From CAYILR01 sp964364175 (GTDB lineage: Bacteria; Bdellovibrionota; UBA1018), in contig CAYILR010000041.1 of the NCBI GenBank assembly GCA_964364175.1, positions 1 through 43,286 on the forward strand: DNA of 43,286 nucleotides, written 5' to 3'. The position numbers were made by a program, and so were the translations under genes. A model generated the notes under the pieces. That model saw only the letters and a program-made list of their open reading frames with translations, ran no database searches and was not told where the DNA came from. This document shows positions 8,179-16,306 of the stretch, piece after piece (positions within the stretch are counted from its first letter, which is position 1; the number at the start of each line of letters is the position of its first letter).

Positions 8179-10064
8179 TCTACAGTGACACTTTTCGCTA
8201 AATTTCTTGGCTTATCCACGTCCGTCCCCTTCTTTACTGCGATTTCGTAACTCAACAACTGAATGGCTGGGCAAACCATAAACGGCATCAAAGTCGCCCA
8301 GGTTTCAGAAACAGCATGCTTACCCGCAGGTGACAAGGATGCAGGCAAAGGAATCCAAAACTCCGAAAGAGATTTCAGAGAAGTGTCGCTCGCCGCACCA
8401 ATCGAAACAATTCGTGCACCTCGTGCTTTGACTTCTTCCAAATTCGAAACAGATTTCTCACGCCATGAATCCGGAGGAGCAATCACGACGACGGCCATTT
8501 GCTCGTCGATCATCGCAATCGGACCGTGCTTCAATTCACCCGCTGCATAACCTTCGGCGTGAGTGTAGGCGATCTCTTTCAATTTCAAAGCTCCCTCAAG
8601 AGCGATCGGGAACGAGAATCCCCGACCCATGAAGAAAAACCCGGGAACTTCGAAAAGACCAGCCGACGCTTTATGAACTGCCTGAACCAGTGGGCTGTCC
8701 TCGAGAATCGAGTCCTTGAGCATGTGAGGCATTTTCAACAAATCATGAAAAAGTTGTTCGAGTACTTCGACTTGATGGCCGTTGTGCATGCCCAAGTATC
8801 CTGCGATCAGTAAGAGTACCATCAACTGAGACGTAAAAGTCTTCGTTGCAGCCACACCGATTTCGGGACCTGCCGATGTAAAAAACGCAGCTTCTGCTTC
8901 GCGCGACAATGTACTTCCACGAACGTTCGTCACGGTCAGAGTCGGAATTCCGCGTTTGCGCATGTCACGAATTACAGCGAGTGTGTCCGCAGTCTCACCG
9001 GATTGCGAAAGACCAATCACGAGCGTATCTGCGTTGATCACTGGATCGCGATAACGGAACTCACTGGCGAGCTCGACTTCCACTGGAATTCTTGCCCATC
9101 TCTCGATCCAGTACTTGCCCAGCAGCGAAGCGTGCCAAGAAGTTCCGCAAGCAATCAGGCGAATCGCTTTTGCTTTTCTCAGGAGAGCAACACCCGGCTG
9201 CTCTGCCAAAACAAACGGAGTGGATTTTGCGCGATCGAGCAGGCCGTTCAAAGTATCCACGAGCGCAGTGGGCTGCTCGTAAATTTCTTTGAGCATGTAG
9301 TGCGGGTAACCGCCCTTGTCCATACGATCGGGTGACCAATCCAAGTGAGCGGTTGGACGCTGAACGCCTTTGCCCGTTTTGAGATCAAAGAACTGCATTC
9401 CTTTGGGAGTCGCCACGGCATAATCACCGTTCTCCATAAATACAACATCGCGTGTGTATTCAAGCAAAGGCTGCGCATCACTGGCCAGAATCGATCCACC
9501 TTGAGGATCCACTGCTGCGACGAGCGGCGTACCGTTTCGCACACCGATCACCATGCCAGGCACATCATCCGACATCACAACCACGCTGCAAGAGCCATCG
9601 AGTTCCAAGAAAGCTTGGCGAACTGCCTCGGGCAATTCTTTGATCGTTTTTAATTTCTCCTGAACCAGAAACCCAAAAAGCTCGCTATCTGTCTCAGATT
9701 GCGGCTGGTGGCCCAAGAAAATCATGCGCTGCTTGATCTCTTGATAATTTTCTATGATTCCATTGTGTACTAAAACTACGGGACCCGTGCGATGCGGGTG
9801 GGCGTTCTGGGTTGTGGGTTTTCCGTGAGTCGCCCAGCGAGTGTGCCCGATCCCTGCGGTTGATCCGGCAAACTGAGCGCGGGAGCTGGCGATCAGCTTC
9901 TCGACGTTCTCGAGTTTTCCTTCGGATTTCCGAATTTCGATTTTATTATCTTTCCAAAATGCAATCCCGGCCGAGTCATATCCTCGGTATTCCAGACGTT
10001 GCAGACCTTTCAACAAAACATCCACTACGGGGCGAGTGCCCGTGTATCCTACGATTCCGCACAT
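8175..10064 (-). CDS. glmS: Glutamine-fructose-6-phosphate aminotransferase (isomerizing)
   Basis: GlmS makes glucosamine-6-phosphate from fructose-6-phosphate and glutamine, the first step to UDP-GlcNAc for peptidoglycan and LPS. The 629-residue protein begins MCGIVGYTGTRP. Cys2 is the N-terminal nucleophile of the class II glutamine amidotransferase domain, followed by GHTRWATHGKPT. Two SIS sugar-isomerase domains follow (CGTSWHASLLGKYWIE, then SQSGETADTLAVI, and later GRGFSFPIALEGALKLKEI), and it ends in the usual KSVTVE. It lies directly after glmU, giving a glmUS pair. A 180-bp palindromic element separates them, and the present Shine-Dalgarno (AAAGGG, 5 nt before ATG) is part of that element. 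No glmS ribozyme-like leader is visible. Confidence 0.97.
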   Translation of the reverse strand: MCGIVGYTGTRPVVDVLLKGLQRLEYRGYDSAGIAFWKDNKIEIRKSEGKLENVEKLIASSRAQFAGSTAGIGHTRWATHGKPTTQNAHPHRTGPVVLVHNGIIENYQEIKQRMIFLGHQPQSETDSELFGFLVQEKLKTIKELPEAVRQAFLELDGSCSVVVMSDDVPGMVIGVRNGTPLVAAVDPQGGSILASDAQPLLEYTRDVVFMENGDYAVATPKGMQFFDLKTGKGVQRPTAHLDWSPDRMDKGGYPHYMLKEIYEQPTALVDTLNGLLDRAKSTPFVLAEQPGVALLRKAKAIRLIACGTSWHASLLGKYWIERWARIPVEVELASEFRYRDPVINADTLVIGLSQSGETADTLAVIRDMRKRGIPTLTVTNVRGSTLSREAEAAFFTSAGPEIGVAATKTFTSQLMVLLLIAGYLGMHNGHQVEVLEQLFHDLLKMPHMLKDSILEDSPLVQAVHKASAGLFEVPGFFFMGRGFSFPIALEGALKLKEIAYTHAEGYAAGELKHGPIAMIDEQMAVVVIAPPDSWREKSVSNLEEVKARGARIVSIGAASDTSLKSLSEFWIPLPASLSPAGKHAVSETWATLMPFMVCPAIQLLSYEIAVKKGTDVDKPRNLAKSVTVE

Positions 10065-10065
10065 A

Positions 10066-10245
10066 TGGACCCTTTCATAAATAATGTGATATTAGGCGGC
10101 TGCTTTTGGCCTGCGCCTTCGTCAAAGCACTTCCATAAAATCCTCACATCCCGCATCGGGGATGCTCCGGTTTTCTGAAAGTGCTTTTCCTTGTCTCGTC
10201 TCAAAATCAGCTCGCCTAATATCACATTATTTATAAAAGGGTCCA
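10066..10245. mobile_element. Palindromic MITE-like element between glmU and glmS (core family I)
   Basis: This 180-bp element has terminal inverted repeats of over 30 nt, TGGACCCTTT(C/T)ATAAATAATG through GTGATATTAGGCG, with one mismatch. It is flanked by TA at 10064-10065 and 10246-10247. The interior (about 10137-10173) contains a GC-rich imperfect hairpin shared almost base for base with the 35299-35480 element. Removing the element plus one TA joins the glmU stop to the glmS ATG as GGAGGAAACTGAATATG, a well-spaced Shine-Dalgarno and start. It carries no coding capacity. In the mRNA it would form a long hairpin that could be an RNase III substrate. Confidence 0.85.
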
Positions 10246-10248
10246 TAT

Positions 10249-11691
10249 TCAGTTTCCTCCTTTGAGTTTTCCGGCATAGCCAGGTTTAGTCACTTGGCGT
10301 GATCTTGCGATCGCCAATGCCCCCGGCTCCACGTCGTCAGTGATGGTCGAACCACTCGCGACATATGCGCCCTTGCCCACACGAACGGGAGCGACCGTTT
10401 GACAGTCACTTCCCATAAACACTTCATCTTCAATCACAGTTTGATGCTTTTTCTGCCCATCGTAGTTGCAGGTCACAAATCCGCAGCCAATGTTCACACG
10501 GCTGCCGATCTCGGCATCCCCGATGTAAGACAAATGAGAAACATTCGTCTTCGTCCCTAGTTTTGATTTTTTAATCTCCACGAAATTCCCGATGCGGCAC
10601 TCAGGGCCGACCACAGAATCCGGCCTCAGGTGAGTGTAAGGTCCGACACTCGCCGACGATTTGACGACGGCCTTCTCTGTCACCGTCCCGACTTTGATCA
10701 CAGCCGAGTCTTCGATCACGGTATCTTTCAAATAGCAGTGAGGGCCGATTACGACGTTTTTGCCAATGGTGGTTTTCCCGACTAGCATCGTGCCTGGGTC
10801 AATTCGAGTTCCCTCGCCTACCACCACGGTCTCATCGACCCAGGTGGTGCATGGATCAGTGATGTGTACTCCAGTCACTGCGAGTTTTTTCAAAAATCTT
10901 CGATTGAAAAATTGTCTAGCCAGAGCCAATTCCCACGGATCATTCACTCCGCGCAGATCTTCGTGTTCGCTCCATTGCAGGACGTCCACACGCTTTTTCT
11001 TGCCGACTGCCATCGAGATCAGGTCGGTGAGATAGTATTCTTTTTGCGCATTTTTTGCGGATAACTGTCGCAACATGACCGCCAAAAAATCCGATTGAAA
11101 AAGATAAATCGACGCGGCGACTTCTTTGATGCTTTTCTGCCGAGGCGTCGCATCTTTTTCTTCGACGATCTTGAGAACTCCACCTTCGTTCCCACGACGA
11201 ACCACACGACCGTATCCGGCGGGATCTGGCAATGAGCAAGTCAAAAGTCGAACCGCCGTCGAAGATCCCATGCTGCCGCCTTCGACCATCCCATCAATCA
11301 ACGCGGTAGAAATCAGCGGGAGATCCCCAGGCAAAACCAAAACTGTTCTTTTAGAACGGATAATGGATTTTCCCCAAGGAGCATCCATCGCGCAACGAAC
11401 CGCGTGTCCCGTGCCCAGCTGTTCGGCCTGATGAACGAACTCAATCGACATGTCTTTGAATTCAGCTTCGCTGCGAACTGCATTCTCGACCTGCTCGCGA
11501 GCATGACCCACGACGATCGCAACGGGAGCGCCCGGAACGGCTTCGCGCACTCGTCTGAGAATATGAAACAACAATGGCACTCCAGCCAATTCCACCAATA
11601 CTTTGGGCAAAGTGGAACGCATTCTCTTGCCCTGGCCTGCGGCCAAAATCACTACACTGCATGATGCTGAGGAAGCCTTGTTCGATTTCAT
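10249..11691 (-). CDS. glmU: Bifunctional N-acetylglucosamine-1-phosphate uridyltransferase / glucosamine-1-phosphate acetyltransferase
   Basis: GlmU acetylates glucosamine-1-phosphate and then couples it to UTP, giving UDP-GlcNAc. The 480 residues are slightly more than the usual about 455. The N-terminal nucleotidyltransferase signature is LAAGQGKRMRSTLPKVL (about residues 16-32), followed by GTGHAVRCA and LPGDLPL. The C-terminal half is a left-handed beta helix with hexapeptide repeats and the acetyltransferase block RIGNFVEIKKSKLG, YIGDAEIG and NIGCGFVTCNYDG. Its ATG overlaps the stop of the upstream lipoprotein gene (ATGA). The GGAGG near its own stop codon was probably the original Shine-Dalgarno for glmS before the palindromic element was inserted. 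Confidence 0.96.
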   Translation of the reverse strand: MKSNKASSASCSVVILAAGQGKRMRSTLPKVLVELAGVPLLFHILRRVREAVPGAPVAIVVGHAREQVENAVRSEAEFKDMSIEFVHQAEQLGTGHAVRCAMDAPWGKSIIRSKRTVLVLPGDLPLISTALIDGMVEGGSMGSSTAVRLLTCSLPDPAGYGRVVRRGNEGGVLKIVEEKDATPRQKSIKEVAASIYLFQSDFLAVMLRQLSAKNAQKEYYLTDLISMAVGKKKRVDVLQWSEHEDLRGVNDPWELALARQFFNRRFLKKLAVTGVHITDPCTTWVDETVVVGEGTRIDPGTMLVGKTTIGKNVVIGPHCYLKDTVIEDSAVIKVGTVTEKAVVKSSASVGPYTHLRPDSVVGPECRIGNFVEIKKSKLGTKTNVSHLSYIGDAEIGSRVNIGCGFVTCNYDGQKKHQTVIEDEVFMGSDCQTVAPVRVGKGAYVASGSTITDDVEPGALAIARSRQVTKPGYAGKLKGGN

Positions 11692-12107
11692 TTGTTTTTC
11701 GATTTCCGTTTCGACCTCGGGTCAGGGGTATCCTCAGAATCATCATCCGAGTAGGGTCTGACCGGAGCCGACGACTCTACACCATGATTGAAGAATTTCT
11801 CAACCTTCAGTTTTCCTTTTTCGTCGAATTGTTGCCAAATTCCGTGTTTTTCGCCCGCATCGAACATCCCCTCCAGGGCCAACATCCCATTGAGGTGCCA
11901 TTCGCGATAAAGTCCGTGATTCTCATGCTTACCGGACTTTTTATTGTATTTTTGGGTACAAAGTTTCTTGCTGGATACGATGGGCGGGTTCCAGACCGTG
12001 TCCCCCCCCTCCTGACAGGGGTGGGTAATCGCGCAACCCCCCAAAAACAGGAGCGCCGGGAAACTCAAGAGCGGCCGGTAATTCCGGCCCAGAGGGTGCA
12101 GAAGCAT
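11688..12107 (-). CDS. Small lipoprotein with MORN/YwqK-like repeats
   Basis: The 139-residue protein has a lipoprotein signal peptide ending in LFLGGC (lipid-modified Cys about residue 25). It then has repeats of the form GLYREWHLNG, GMFDAGEKHGIWQQFDEKGK and FFNHG. This G.(W/Y)...(D/N)G pattern belongs to MORN/YwqK-type repeats that form beta hairpins. The C-terminus is acidic, then basic and probably disordered. It heads the operon with glmU and glmS and overlaps glmU by 4 nt. No Shine-Dalgarno precedes the ATG, and a TTGACT-17-TAGAGT promoter ends 8 nt before it, so the operon mRNA is probably leaderless. Its role is unknown, and a link to envelope synthesis is inferred from position. Confidence 0.8.
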   Translation of the reverse strand: MLLHPLGRNYRPLLSFPALLFLGGCAITHPCQEGGDTVWNPPIVSSKKLCTQKYNKKSGKHENHGLYREWHLNGMLALEGMFDAGEKHGIWQQFDEKGKLKVEKFFNHGVESSAPVRPYSDDDSEDTPDPRSKRKSKNK

Positions 12108-12115
12108 GTAGGTCG

Positions 12116-12144
12116 ACTCTAGGTTTGACCGTTCGGGCAGTCAA
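12116..12144 (-). promoter_or_regulatory. Promoter of the lipoprotein-glmU-glmS operon
   Basis: On the minus strand the -35 is TTGACT (12144-12139) and the -10 is TAGAGT (12121-12116), with a 17-nt spacer. The -10 ends 8 nt before the ATG at 12107, so the transcript would start at or next to the start codon. It overlaps the divergent promoter of the gene at 12160. Confidence 0.6.
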
Positions 12145-12153
12145 TAGTAGAAA
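12125..12153 (+). promoter_or_regulatory. Promoter of the thioredoxin-fold gene
   Basis: The -35 TTGACC (12125-12130), a 17-nt spacer and -10 TAGAAA (12148-12153) are followed by only 6 nt before the ATG at 12160, with no Shine-Dalgarno. This fits a leaderless transcript. Its -35 lies within the spacer of the opposing promoter, so the two should compete for polymerase. Confidence 0.5.
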
Positions 12154-12159
12154 CCCTCT

Positions 12160-12723
12160 ATGGCATTGACCTATTCCACCCCAAAAAAGCTGGGCGACCT
12201 GGCTCCTCCGTTTTCTCTCCCCGCAACTGACGGCAAAACCTATACGCTGGACTCGTTTCGGGACAAAAAGGCGTTGATTGTGATTTTCATGTGCAACCAC
12301 TGCCCCTATGTCATTGGGGTACAGGGGCGGATCAACCAACTAGCCAAGGACTTCGGGACACGCGGCGTTGCCCTGGTGGGAATTAACTCGAACGACCCGG
12401 CTGAATACCAGGAAGATGATTTTGCCGCAATGAAGGCGCGCGCGCGTGAAGAAGAGTATGTTTTTCCGTATTTGCAGGACGAGACGCAAGCTGTTGCAAA
12501 GGCATATGGTGCGGTGTGCACTCCGGACCCTTTTGTTTTTGAGAATCTGGGCGAAGGGAAATGGGCTCTCCGGTACCAGGGGCGAATCGACGACAATTGG
12601 CGAATCGAGGACGCCGTCAGGAAACGCGAGCTAGCAGATGCAGTCGAGGCGATTTTGGCTGGTCGTGAACCCGTGGCAGACCAAAAGCCCGCGATGGGCT
12701 GCAGCATCAAGTGGAAAAAGTAG
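12160..12723 (+). CDS. Thioredoxin-fold AhpC/TSA-type protein
   Basis: The 187-residue protein has no signal peptide and is likely cytoplasmic. The order KLGDLAPPFSLPATDGKTYTL, then FMCNHCPYV (about residues 45-53), then GINSNDP and CTPDPFVF matches the widespread AhpC/TSA-redoxin proteins with a CNHC active site in place of CxPC. Such proteins are thought to reduce peroxides or thiols, but the substrate cannot be read from the sequence. The cis-Pro region (CTPDPF) is present. It is divergent from the glmU operon and convergent with the next gene, whose stop lies 3 nt away, so there is little room for a separate terminator. Confidence 0.85.
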   Translation: MALTYSTPKKLGDLAPPFSLPATDGKTYTLDSFRDKKALIVIFMCNHCPYVIGVQGRINQLAKDFGTRGVALVGINSNDPAEYQEDDFAAMKARAREEEYVFPYLQDETQAVAKAYGAVCTPDPFVFENLGEGKWALRYQGRIDDNWRIEDAVRKRELADAVEAILAGREPVADQKPAMGCSIKWKK

Positions 12724-12726
12724 AAC

Positions 12727-13281
12727 CTATTCGGAGTACGTCGACTCGAGCATCAGGAATTCGTCTGTTTTGGAATCATAAATAATCCCGAGGCTAGCGA
12801 CCCCAAAGCTGTTGTCGTGATCGGCGACGAAATAATAAAATTCCCGATGCCTCAGCAAGTCCCTGAGCTGAGCATGGAGATCACCAGCCACTTGCTGGAA
12901 TTCCGGGTGGCGTCCGCGACCCGACTCCAACCATTTTACGGCATGGTCATAGACCTGCTGAATCCCTCCCTCACCAGCAACTCGTCTCACATAGATTCCA
13001 TCTTCGGGATGTCCGTAGGGTTGAGCCGTCCGTGAAATCAGCTGGCGGATCATCGATTCAATCGTGTCGCGGCGATCACGACGGGTGATTTTTGCGCTGA
13101 TTGCTCTGCCGAGAAGTTGATCCGTTTGACCCAGGCGCGCGAGCTTTTTGTGAGTCTGACGGACTTGCTGAATTTCTGAGGACGAGTGGAGTTGAATTTT
13201 TTCGAAGGTGGCTCCGGTTGCCAAAACAGGCATCGCTGCGATCAGCACTATAGCAAAATATTTCTGGATGATTTTTTTCAT
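12727..13281 (-). CDS. Secreted protein of unknown function
   Basis: The 184-residue protein has a signal peptide (MKKIIQKYFAIVLIAAMPVLA, cleavage near residue 24, ATGA) followed by a charged, largely helical domain with many Arg and His and no Cys. A more beta-like tail (REFYYFVADHDNSFGVASLG...DSKTDEFLMLES) could be a small compact domain. I do not recognise it. It has its own strong promoter (TTGACA-17-TAAACA), with the -10 ending 6 nt before the ATG and no Shine-Dalgarno, so it is probably read from a leaderless mRNA. It converges on the thioredoxin-fold gene. Confidence 0.75.
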   Translation of the reverse strand: MKKIIQKYFAIVLIAAMPVLATGATFEKIQLHSSSEIQQVRQTHKKLARLGQTDQLLGRAISAKITRRDRRDTIESMIRQLISRTAQPYGHPEDGIYVRRVAGEGGIQQVYDHAVKWLESGRGRHPEFQQVAGDLHAQLRDLLRHREFYYFVADHDNSFGVASLGIIYDSKTDEFLMLESTYSE

Positions 13282-13287
13282 GGAGGT

Positions 13288-13316
13288 TGTTTACTGGGTT
13301 GGGTCACAGTTGTCAA
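13288..13316 (-). promoter_or_regulatory. Promoter of the secreted unknown gene (leaderless type)
   Basis: On the minus strand TTGACA (13316-13311) is separated by 17 nt from TAAACA (13293-13288). Six nt (ACCTCC) separate the -10 from the ATG at 13281. This is a near-consensus housekeeping promoter, and the short distance implies that transcription starts at the start codon. Confidence 0.6.
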
Positions 13317-13351
13317 AAATAGCTTACGCAGCCCCTATTTCAAACACAGCC

Positions 13352-13606
13352 TTAGTCTTCTTGCAATCCGCGAATCTGTTTTCGATCATCGGGCAGGGCT
13401 TCATCGATGAACTCAATTCTATGCCCACATCCCACCGTAATTCCATCAGGAAAATTTTGAAAATAGTAGGTCCAGAATCCACCTGCATATTCACGGCCAA
13501 CAAAAATTCCCTCATGAATAAGCAGGTCGAAAAAAAGATACAGTTTCACATAATCGCCTATCTGGATCGGCTGCAACATATGCTTCAAATTTTCAAAATC
13601 TTGCAT
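13352..13606 (-). CDS. Small hypothetical protein
   Basis: The 84-residue protein, beginning MQDFENLKHMLQPIQIGDY, is rich in aromatic residues and has no signal peptide. A GTG two codons earlier is an alternative start, and neither has a convincing Shine-Dalgarno. It lies 51 nt downstream of the ORF6N gene on the same strand and may be its partner. The amino acid composition looks protein-like and the frame is open throughout, but no family is recognised and the call is tentative. Confidence 0.45.
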   Translation of the reverse strand: MQDFENLKHMLQPIQIGDYVKLYLFFDLLIHEGIFVGREYAGGFWTYYFQNFPDGITVGCGHRIEFIDEALPDDRKQIRGLQED

Positions 13607-13663
13607 GGCCACATTATATATCGAGGAGCACGAATTAACTTCGGATGTTCACAGTATTGAACT

Positions 13664-14194
13664 TCATCCAAGACCGTGGACTTTCTTTCGAGGATTCGAC
13701 GCGCCCTCCTCGATCAACTTGCGAATGTCATCGAATACGGTTCTGAAATTTTCGTCGTGTTGGAAAAATTTTCGTTCGAATCTTCGCTCCAACAGATCTA
13801 GTTGCTTCGCTAAACCTTTATTCGTTTCGAGCAGTTCGCGAAGCTGAACAAACGCTCTCACTATGGCGATATTGACCTGCACGGCGCGTTCACTATTCAG
13901 GACACTGGAAAGCATAGCTACTCCTTGTTCAGTAAAACCATAGGGTAAAAACCTGCGCCCGCCTCTGCCCACTTTTGATATTCCAATTTGGAATATCAAA
14001 GAATCATATTCTTCGACATTAAGTTGGAACATAAAATCATTAGGAAATCGCTCAATGTTGCGCTTCACAGCCTTGTTGAGATTGAAGGTTTTAACCCCAT
14101 AAAGCTCCGCCAGATCACTGTCGAGCATCACCCGCCGACCCCGTATGACGTAAATCCGTTGCCCTATCTCTTTGACTGACAGTTCGCTGTTCAT
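13664..14194 (-). CDS. ORF6N (KilA-N-like) domain protein
   Basis: The 176-residue protein has the ORF6N domain over about residues 4-95: IYVIRGRRVMLDSDLAELYGV, then NLNKAVKRNIERFPNDFMFQL and LPYGFTEQGVAMLSSVLNSERAVQVNI. This is the DNA-binding domain shared with phage antirepressor-like proteins. A short coiled-coil tail follows (LLETNKGLAKQLDLLERRFERKF). Such genes are common in prophages, plasmids and chromosomal islands, often near toxin-antitoxin genes. Here the gene is divergent from paralog A and shares a 170-nt upstream region with it, so it could regulate A. That is an inference. Confidence 0.85.
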   Translation of the reverse strand: MNSELSVKEIGQRIYVIRGRRVMLDSDLAELYGVKTFNLNKAVKRNIERFPNDFMFQLNVEEYDSLIFQIGISKVGRGGRRFLPYGFTEQGVAMLSSVLNSERAVQVNIAIVRAFVQLRELLETNKGLAKQLDLLERRFERKFFQHDENFRTVFDDIRKLIEEGASNPRKKVHGLG

Positions 14195-14302
14195 TCGAAT
14201 TCGCTAAGCGAAAGTCATGCCAGGCTAAAAACTGATTAAACGAACTTCTGATAAAAAACAGGTTCAGACTTGAGCTGCTTCGGTTCAACTTTGGACCGAT
14301 TT

Positions 14303-14331
14303 TTGACATGAGCGGGATTGTTCTGTAAAAT
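14303..14331 (+). promoter_or_regulatory. Promoter of paralog A
   Basis: TTGACA (14303-14308), a 17-nt spacer and TAAAAT (14326-14331) form a near-perfect housekeeping promoter. The preceding sequence, CGGTTCAACTTTGGAC followed by GATTTTTGAC, is shared with the promoter region of paralog B (17060-17099). Transcription should start near 14338, which rules out the upstream ATG at 14334 as the main start. Confidence 0.75.
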
Positions 14332-14366
14332 TTATGAATCAGCCATATCGGTTCGGGGGAAAATTC

Positions 14367-16295
14367 ATGATGGATGCATTCACCACAAAATCAAAGCATA
14401 CCATCAGCATTGGACTGCTTTTATCCCTCTTACAACCTGAAATTCTTTGGGTCTCACCTGCTCATGCGGGACTTTTCAAAGAGGCGGAAAAAAATGCGAC
14501 TTGCGGTGGCGTCTGCGCCCCCTATTTCATTTTTTCAGGCGGCGGGTCAGGCGGAGACAAGCAGCAAGCAACCATGCGCGGCGCTATGCTCGACGGAGCA
14601 ATGAACGGACCGAGCCCAAAACCGAGTGGTTGCGGACCCAATATTTTGAGCTTCACCCAAATGGGGCCGAATTGCGAAGCAGCCTATCTGGCAGATGATG
14701 CTGCGAAGCTGGAGAAGCGGGCAGCTACGTTTTGGATGGCGGCGGCGGCGGCTTGCTGGACGGCTTGCTATCAGTGGAAATACAGAAACATTACGTTCAC
14801 AATAGCAGACACAACGGCAACAAACAGCATAGCTGCTGGAAATGGTGGCACCTGCGCACGAGCCGCTGCAAATCCAGCGGCAATAGCCACAGTTGGGACC
14901 AGCGTAGCGGGATGCGAAGCCGCTTGTGGCACAGCGGTTGGATTAACGAATACAGCCACAGCGTCATCAAAGACAGCATTAGGATCGGCTTACACCCCAG
15001 GTGCAGTCGCAGGCGCAGAGGCCCCTCTCGCAGCAGGCACTACAGCCATGACTGATTGGCAAGCAGCGGCAGCGTCCTGGGTTACAGCAAATACAGCTTG
15101 CTCTGGCTATTTAACTGATTCCTTGACCTTCGCAAATACGACAGCGGCAGCATGGACAAAATCCGTTGCAGCGGCCACAGCATACAAAACAGCCCTCGCA
15201 TTCTGCATCACTGCAGACTTAGCTGCACTAGCCAACGACGTCACTTCCTACAACAGCCTCGCAACCGACGCCAAAGAAGCTGTCAAAGGCATAGAAACCA
15301 TGGACATGATCTCACTCGTCGGAGATGCGGTCGCCACCGCTACGGTACTAAAATCAACAACCAGTGGAGACGGAACTATCGGAATTTGTGGAGCCGCAGG
15401 AATCATGACCGCCATCACAGGCATTCGCTACTACAGCATGACTCAAGCCCAAAAAACCTCATCCAAATCTTGCAAAACCATCAAAGACGCTATGGCCCAA
15501 AACTATAGCTCTGCTGCCACCTCAACATGCCCTTCAGGCCCCACTTCGCCTGGCCCGCAAGCTGAAACTAACCTCGATCTCGGAAAAGCCGGCGAGCAAA
15601 AATCTCGCACCACCAAACAGGGTGTCTCGAGCAATGCACTCAACGCTGAAAACGAAAGCATGAGCGACTTCAACGATCCCCTCCTGGAAGCCGCAGCCAC
15701 TGCCGGCCCGGGCAGCGATATCCTCCAAAATTTAAACAAAGATGGCATTAAAGATGTAGCAACAGAACTTGGACTCGCTCCGGGCGACATAGCCAAGAAA
15801 CTCGGAGAGGGAATGTCACCCTCGGCAATTTTCGCCACCAGCAGCAGCCCTCAACTTACTGGCCTCTCCTCCACCATGAAAGGCATGGAAGACCTCGCTG
15901 CGAAAGGGCAGCTTTTCCAAGAAGGCGCCGTCGCAGGCACTGGTTACTCGGGCGCCAAAACGGGGGGAGGAGCCAAAGCTCCGGTGGCCTTCGCACCACC
16001 CGCAAAACCTATCGGCGCAGGAGGCAAAGCCGCCGAAATCGGATTTGGCAAACCTGTCGCAAAACCCGCCGACCCATCCACAGACATCTGGCATACCGGC
16101 TACAAAGGCTCGATCTTCAGCATCATCTCCACGAAGCTCGACCGCCACCGCAGCAGCGTCACACCTCTCGACTACGCCATCCCCTTCAACGCCGTCATGT
16201 CCACCGACACCCAGCCCGTGACCGCCCCGCCTCCTACCACGTCGCTGCAACCTCCGGCTGGGGCGGTGAAGCCTGCGGGCGGCGTTCGCAAGTAG
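14367..16295 (+). CDS. Paralog A: secreted/membrane Cys-containing Ala-rich protein of the IWH family
   Basis: I do not recognise this family; four members occur in this window. From ATG 14367 (GGGGGA 6 nt upstream) the 642-residue protein has a signal peptide ending AHA (about 34), then CGGVCAPYF (CxxxC-x-PYF), then MGPNCEAAYLAD with a long hydrophobic helix AAAAACWTACYQW. A very Ala/Thr-rich variable middle (about 140-380) follows, with paired Cys in SCKTIKD..STCPSG. Next come a Pro/Ser/Gly linker, a helical block AAATAG...LGLAPGDIAKKL...SPSAIF, a Gly/Ala-rich stretch, and the C-terminal signature DIWHTGYKGSIFSIIS..LDRHRSSV. Its C-terminal half is closest to paralog D. Location is likely periplasmic or outer-surface with a membrane helix. 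It is followed by hicAB on the opposite strand. Confidence 0.85.
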   Translation: MMDAFTTKSKHTISIGLLLSLLQPEILWVSPAHAGLFKEAEKNATCGGVCAPYFIFSGGGSGGDKQQATMRGAMLDGAMNGPSPKPSGCGPNILSFTQMGPNCEAAYLADDAAKLEKRAATFWMAAAAACWTACYQWKYRNITFTIADTTATNSIAAGNGGTCARAAANPAAIATVGTSVAGCEAACGTAVGLTNTATASSKTALGSAYTPGAVAGAEAPLAAGTTAMTDWQAAAASWVTANTACSGYLTDSLTFANTTAAAWTKSVAAATAYKTALAFCITADLAALANDVTSYNSLATDAKEAVKGIETMDMISLVGDAVATATVLKSTTSGDGTIGICGAAGIMTAITGIRYYSMTQAQKTSSKSCKTIKDAMAQNYSSAATSTCPSGPTSPGPQAETNLDLGKAGEQKSRTTKQGVSSNALNAENESMSDFNDPLLEAAATAGPGSDILQNLNKDGIKDVATELGLAPGDIAKKLGEGMSPSAIFATSSSPQLTGLSSTMKGMEDLAAKGQLFQEGAVAGTGYSGAKTGGGAKAPVAFAPPAKPIGAGGKAAEIGFGKPVAKPADPSTDIWHTGYKGSIFSIISTKLDRHRSSVTPLDYAIPFNAVMSTDTQPVTAPPPTTSLQPPAGAVKPAGGVRK

Positions 16296-16306
16296 CTGAT
16301 TCCCAA

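Noticed and set aside
14334..14366. Upstream ATG giving an 11-residue longer paralog A
   Set aside because: It lies at or before the predicted transcription start and gives a polar extension; ATG 14367 has GGGGGA at good spacing and begins the signal peptide.
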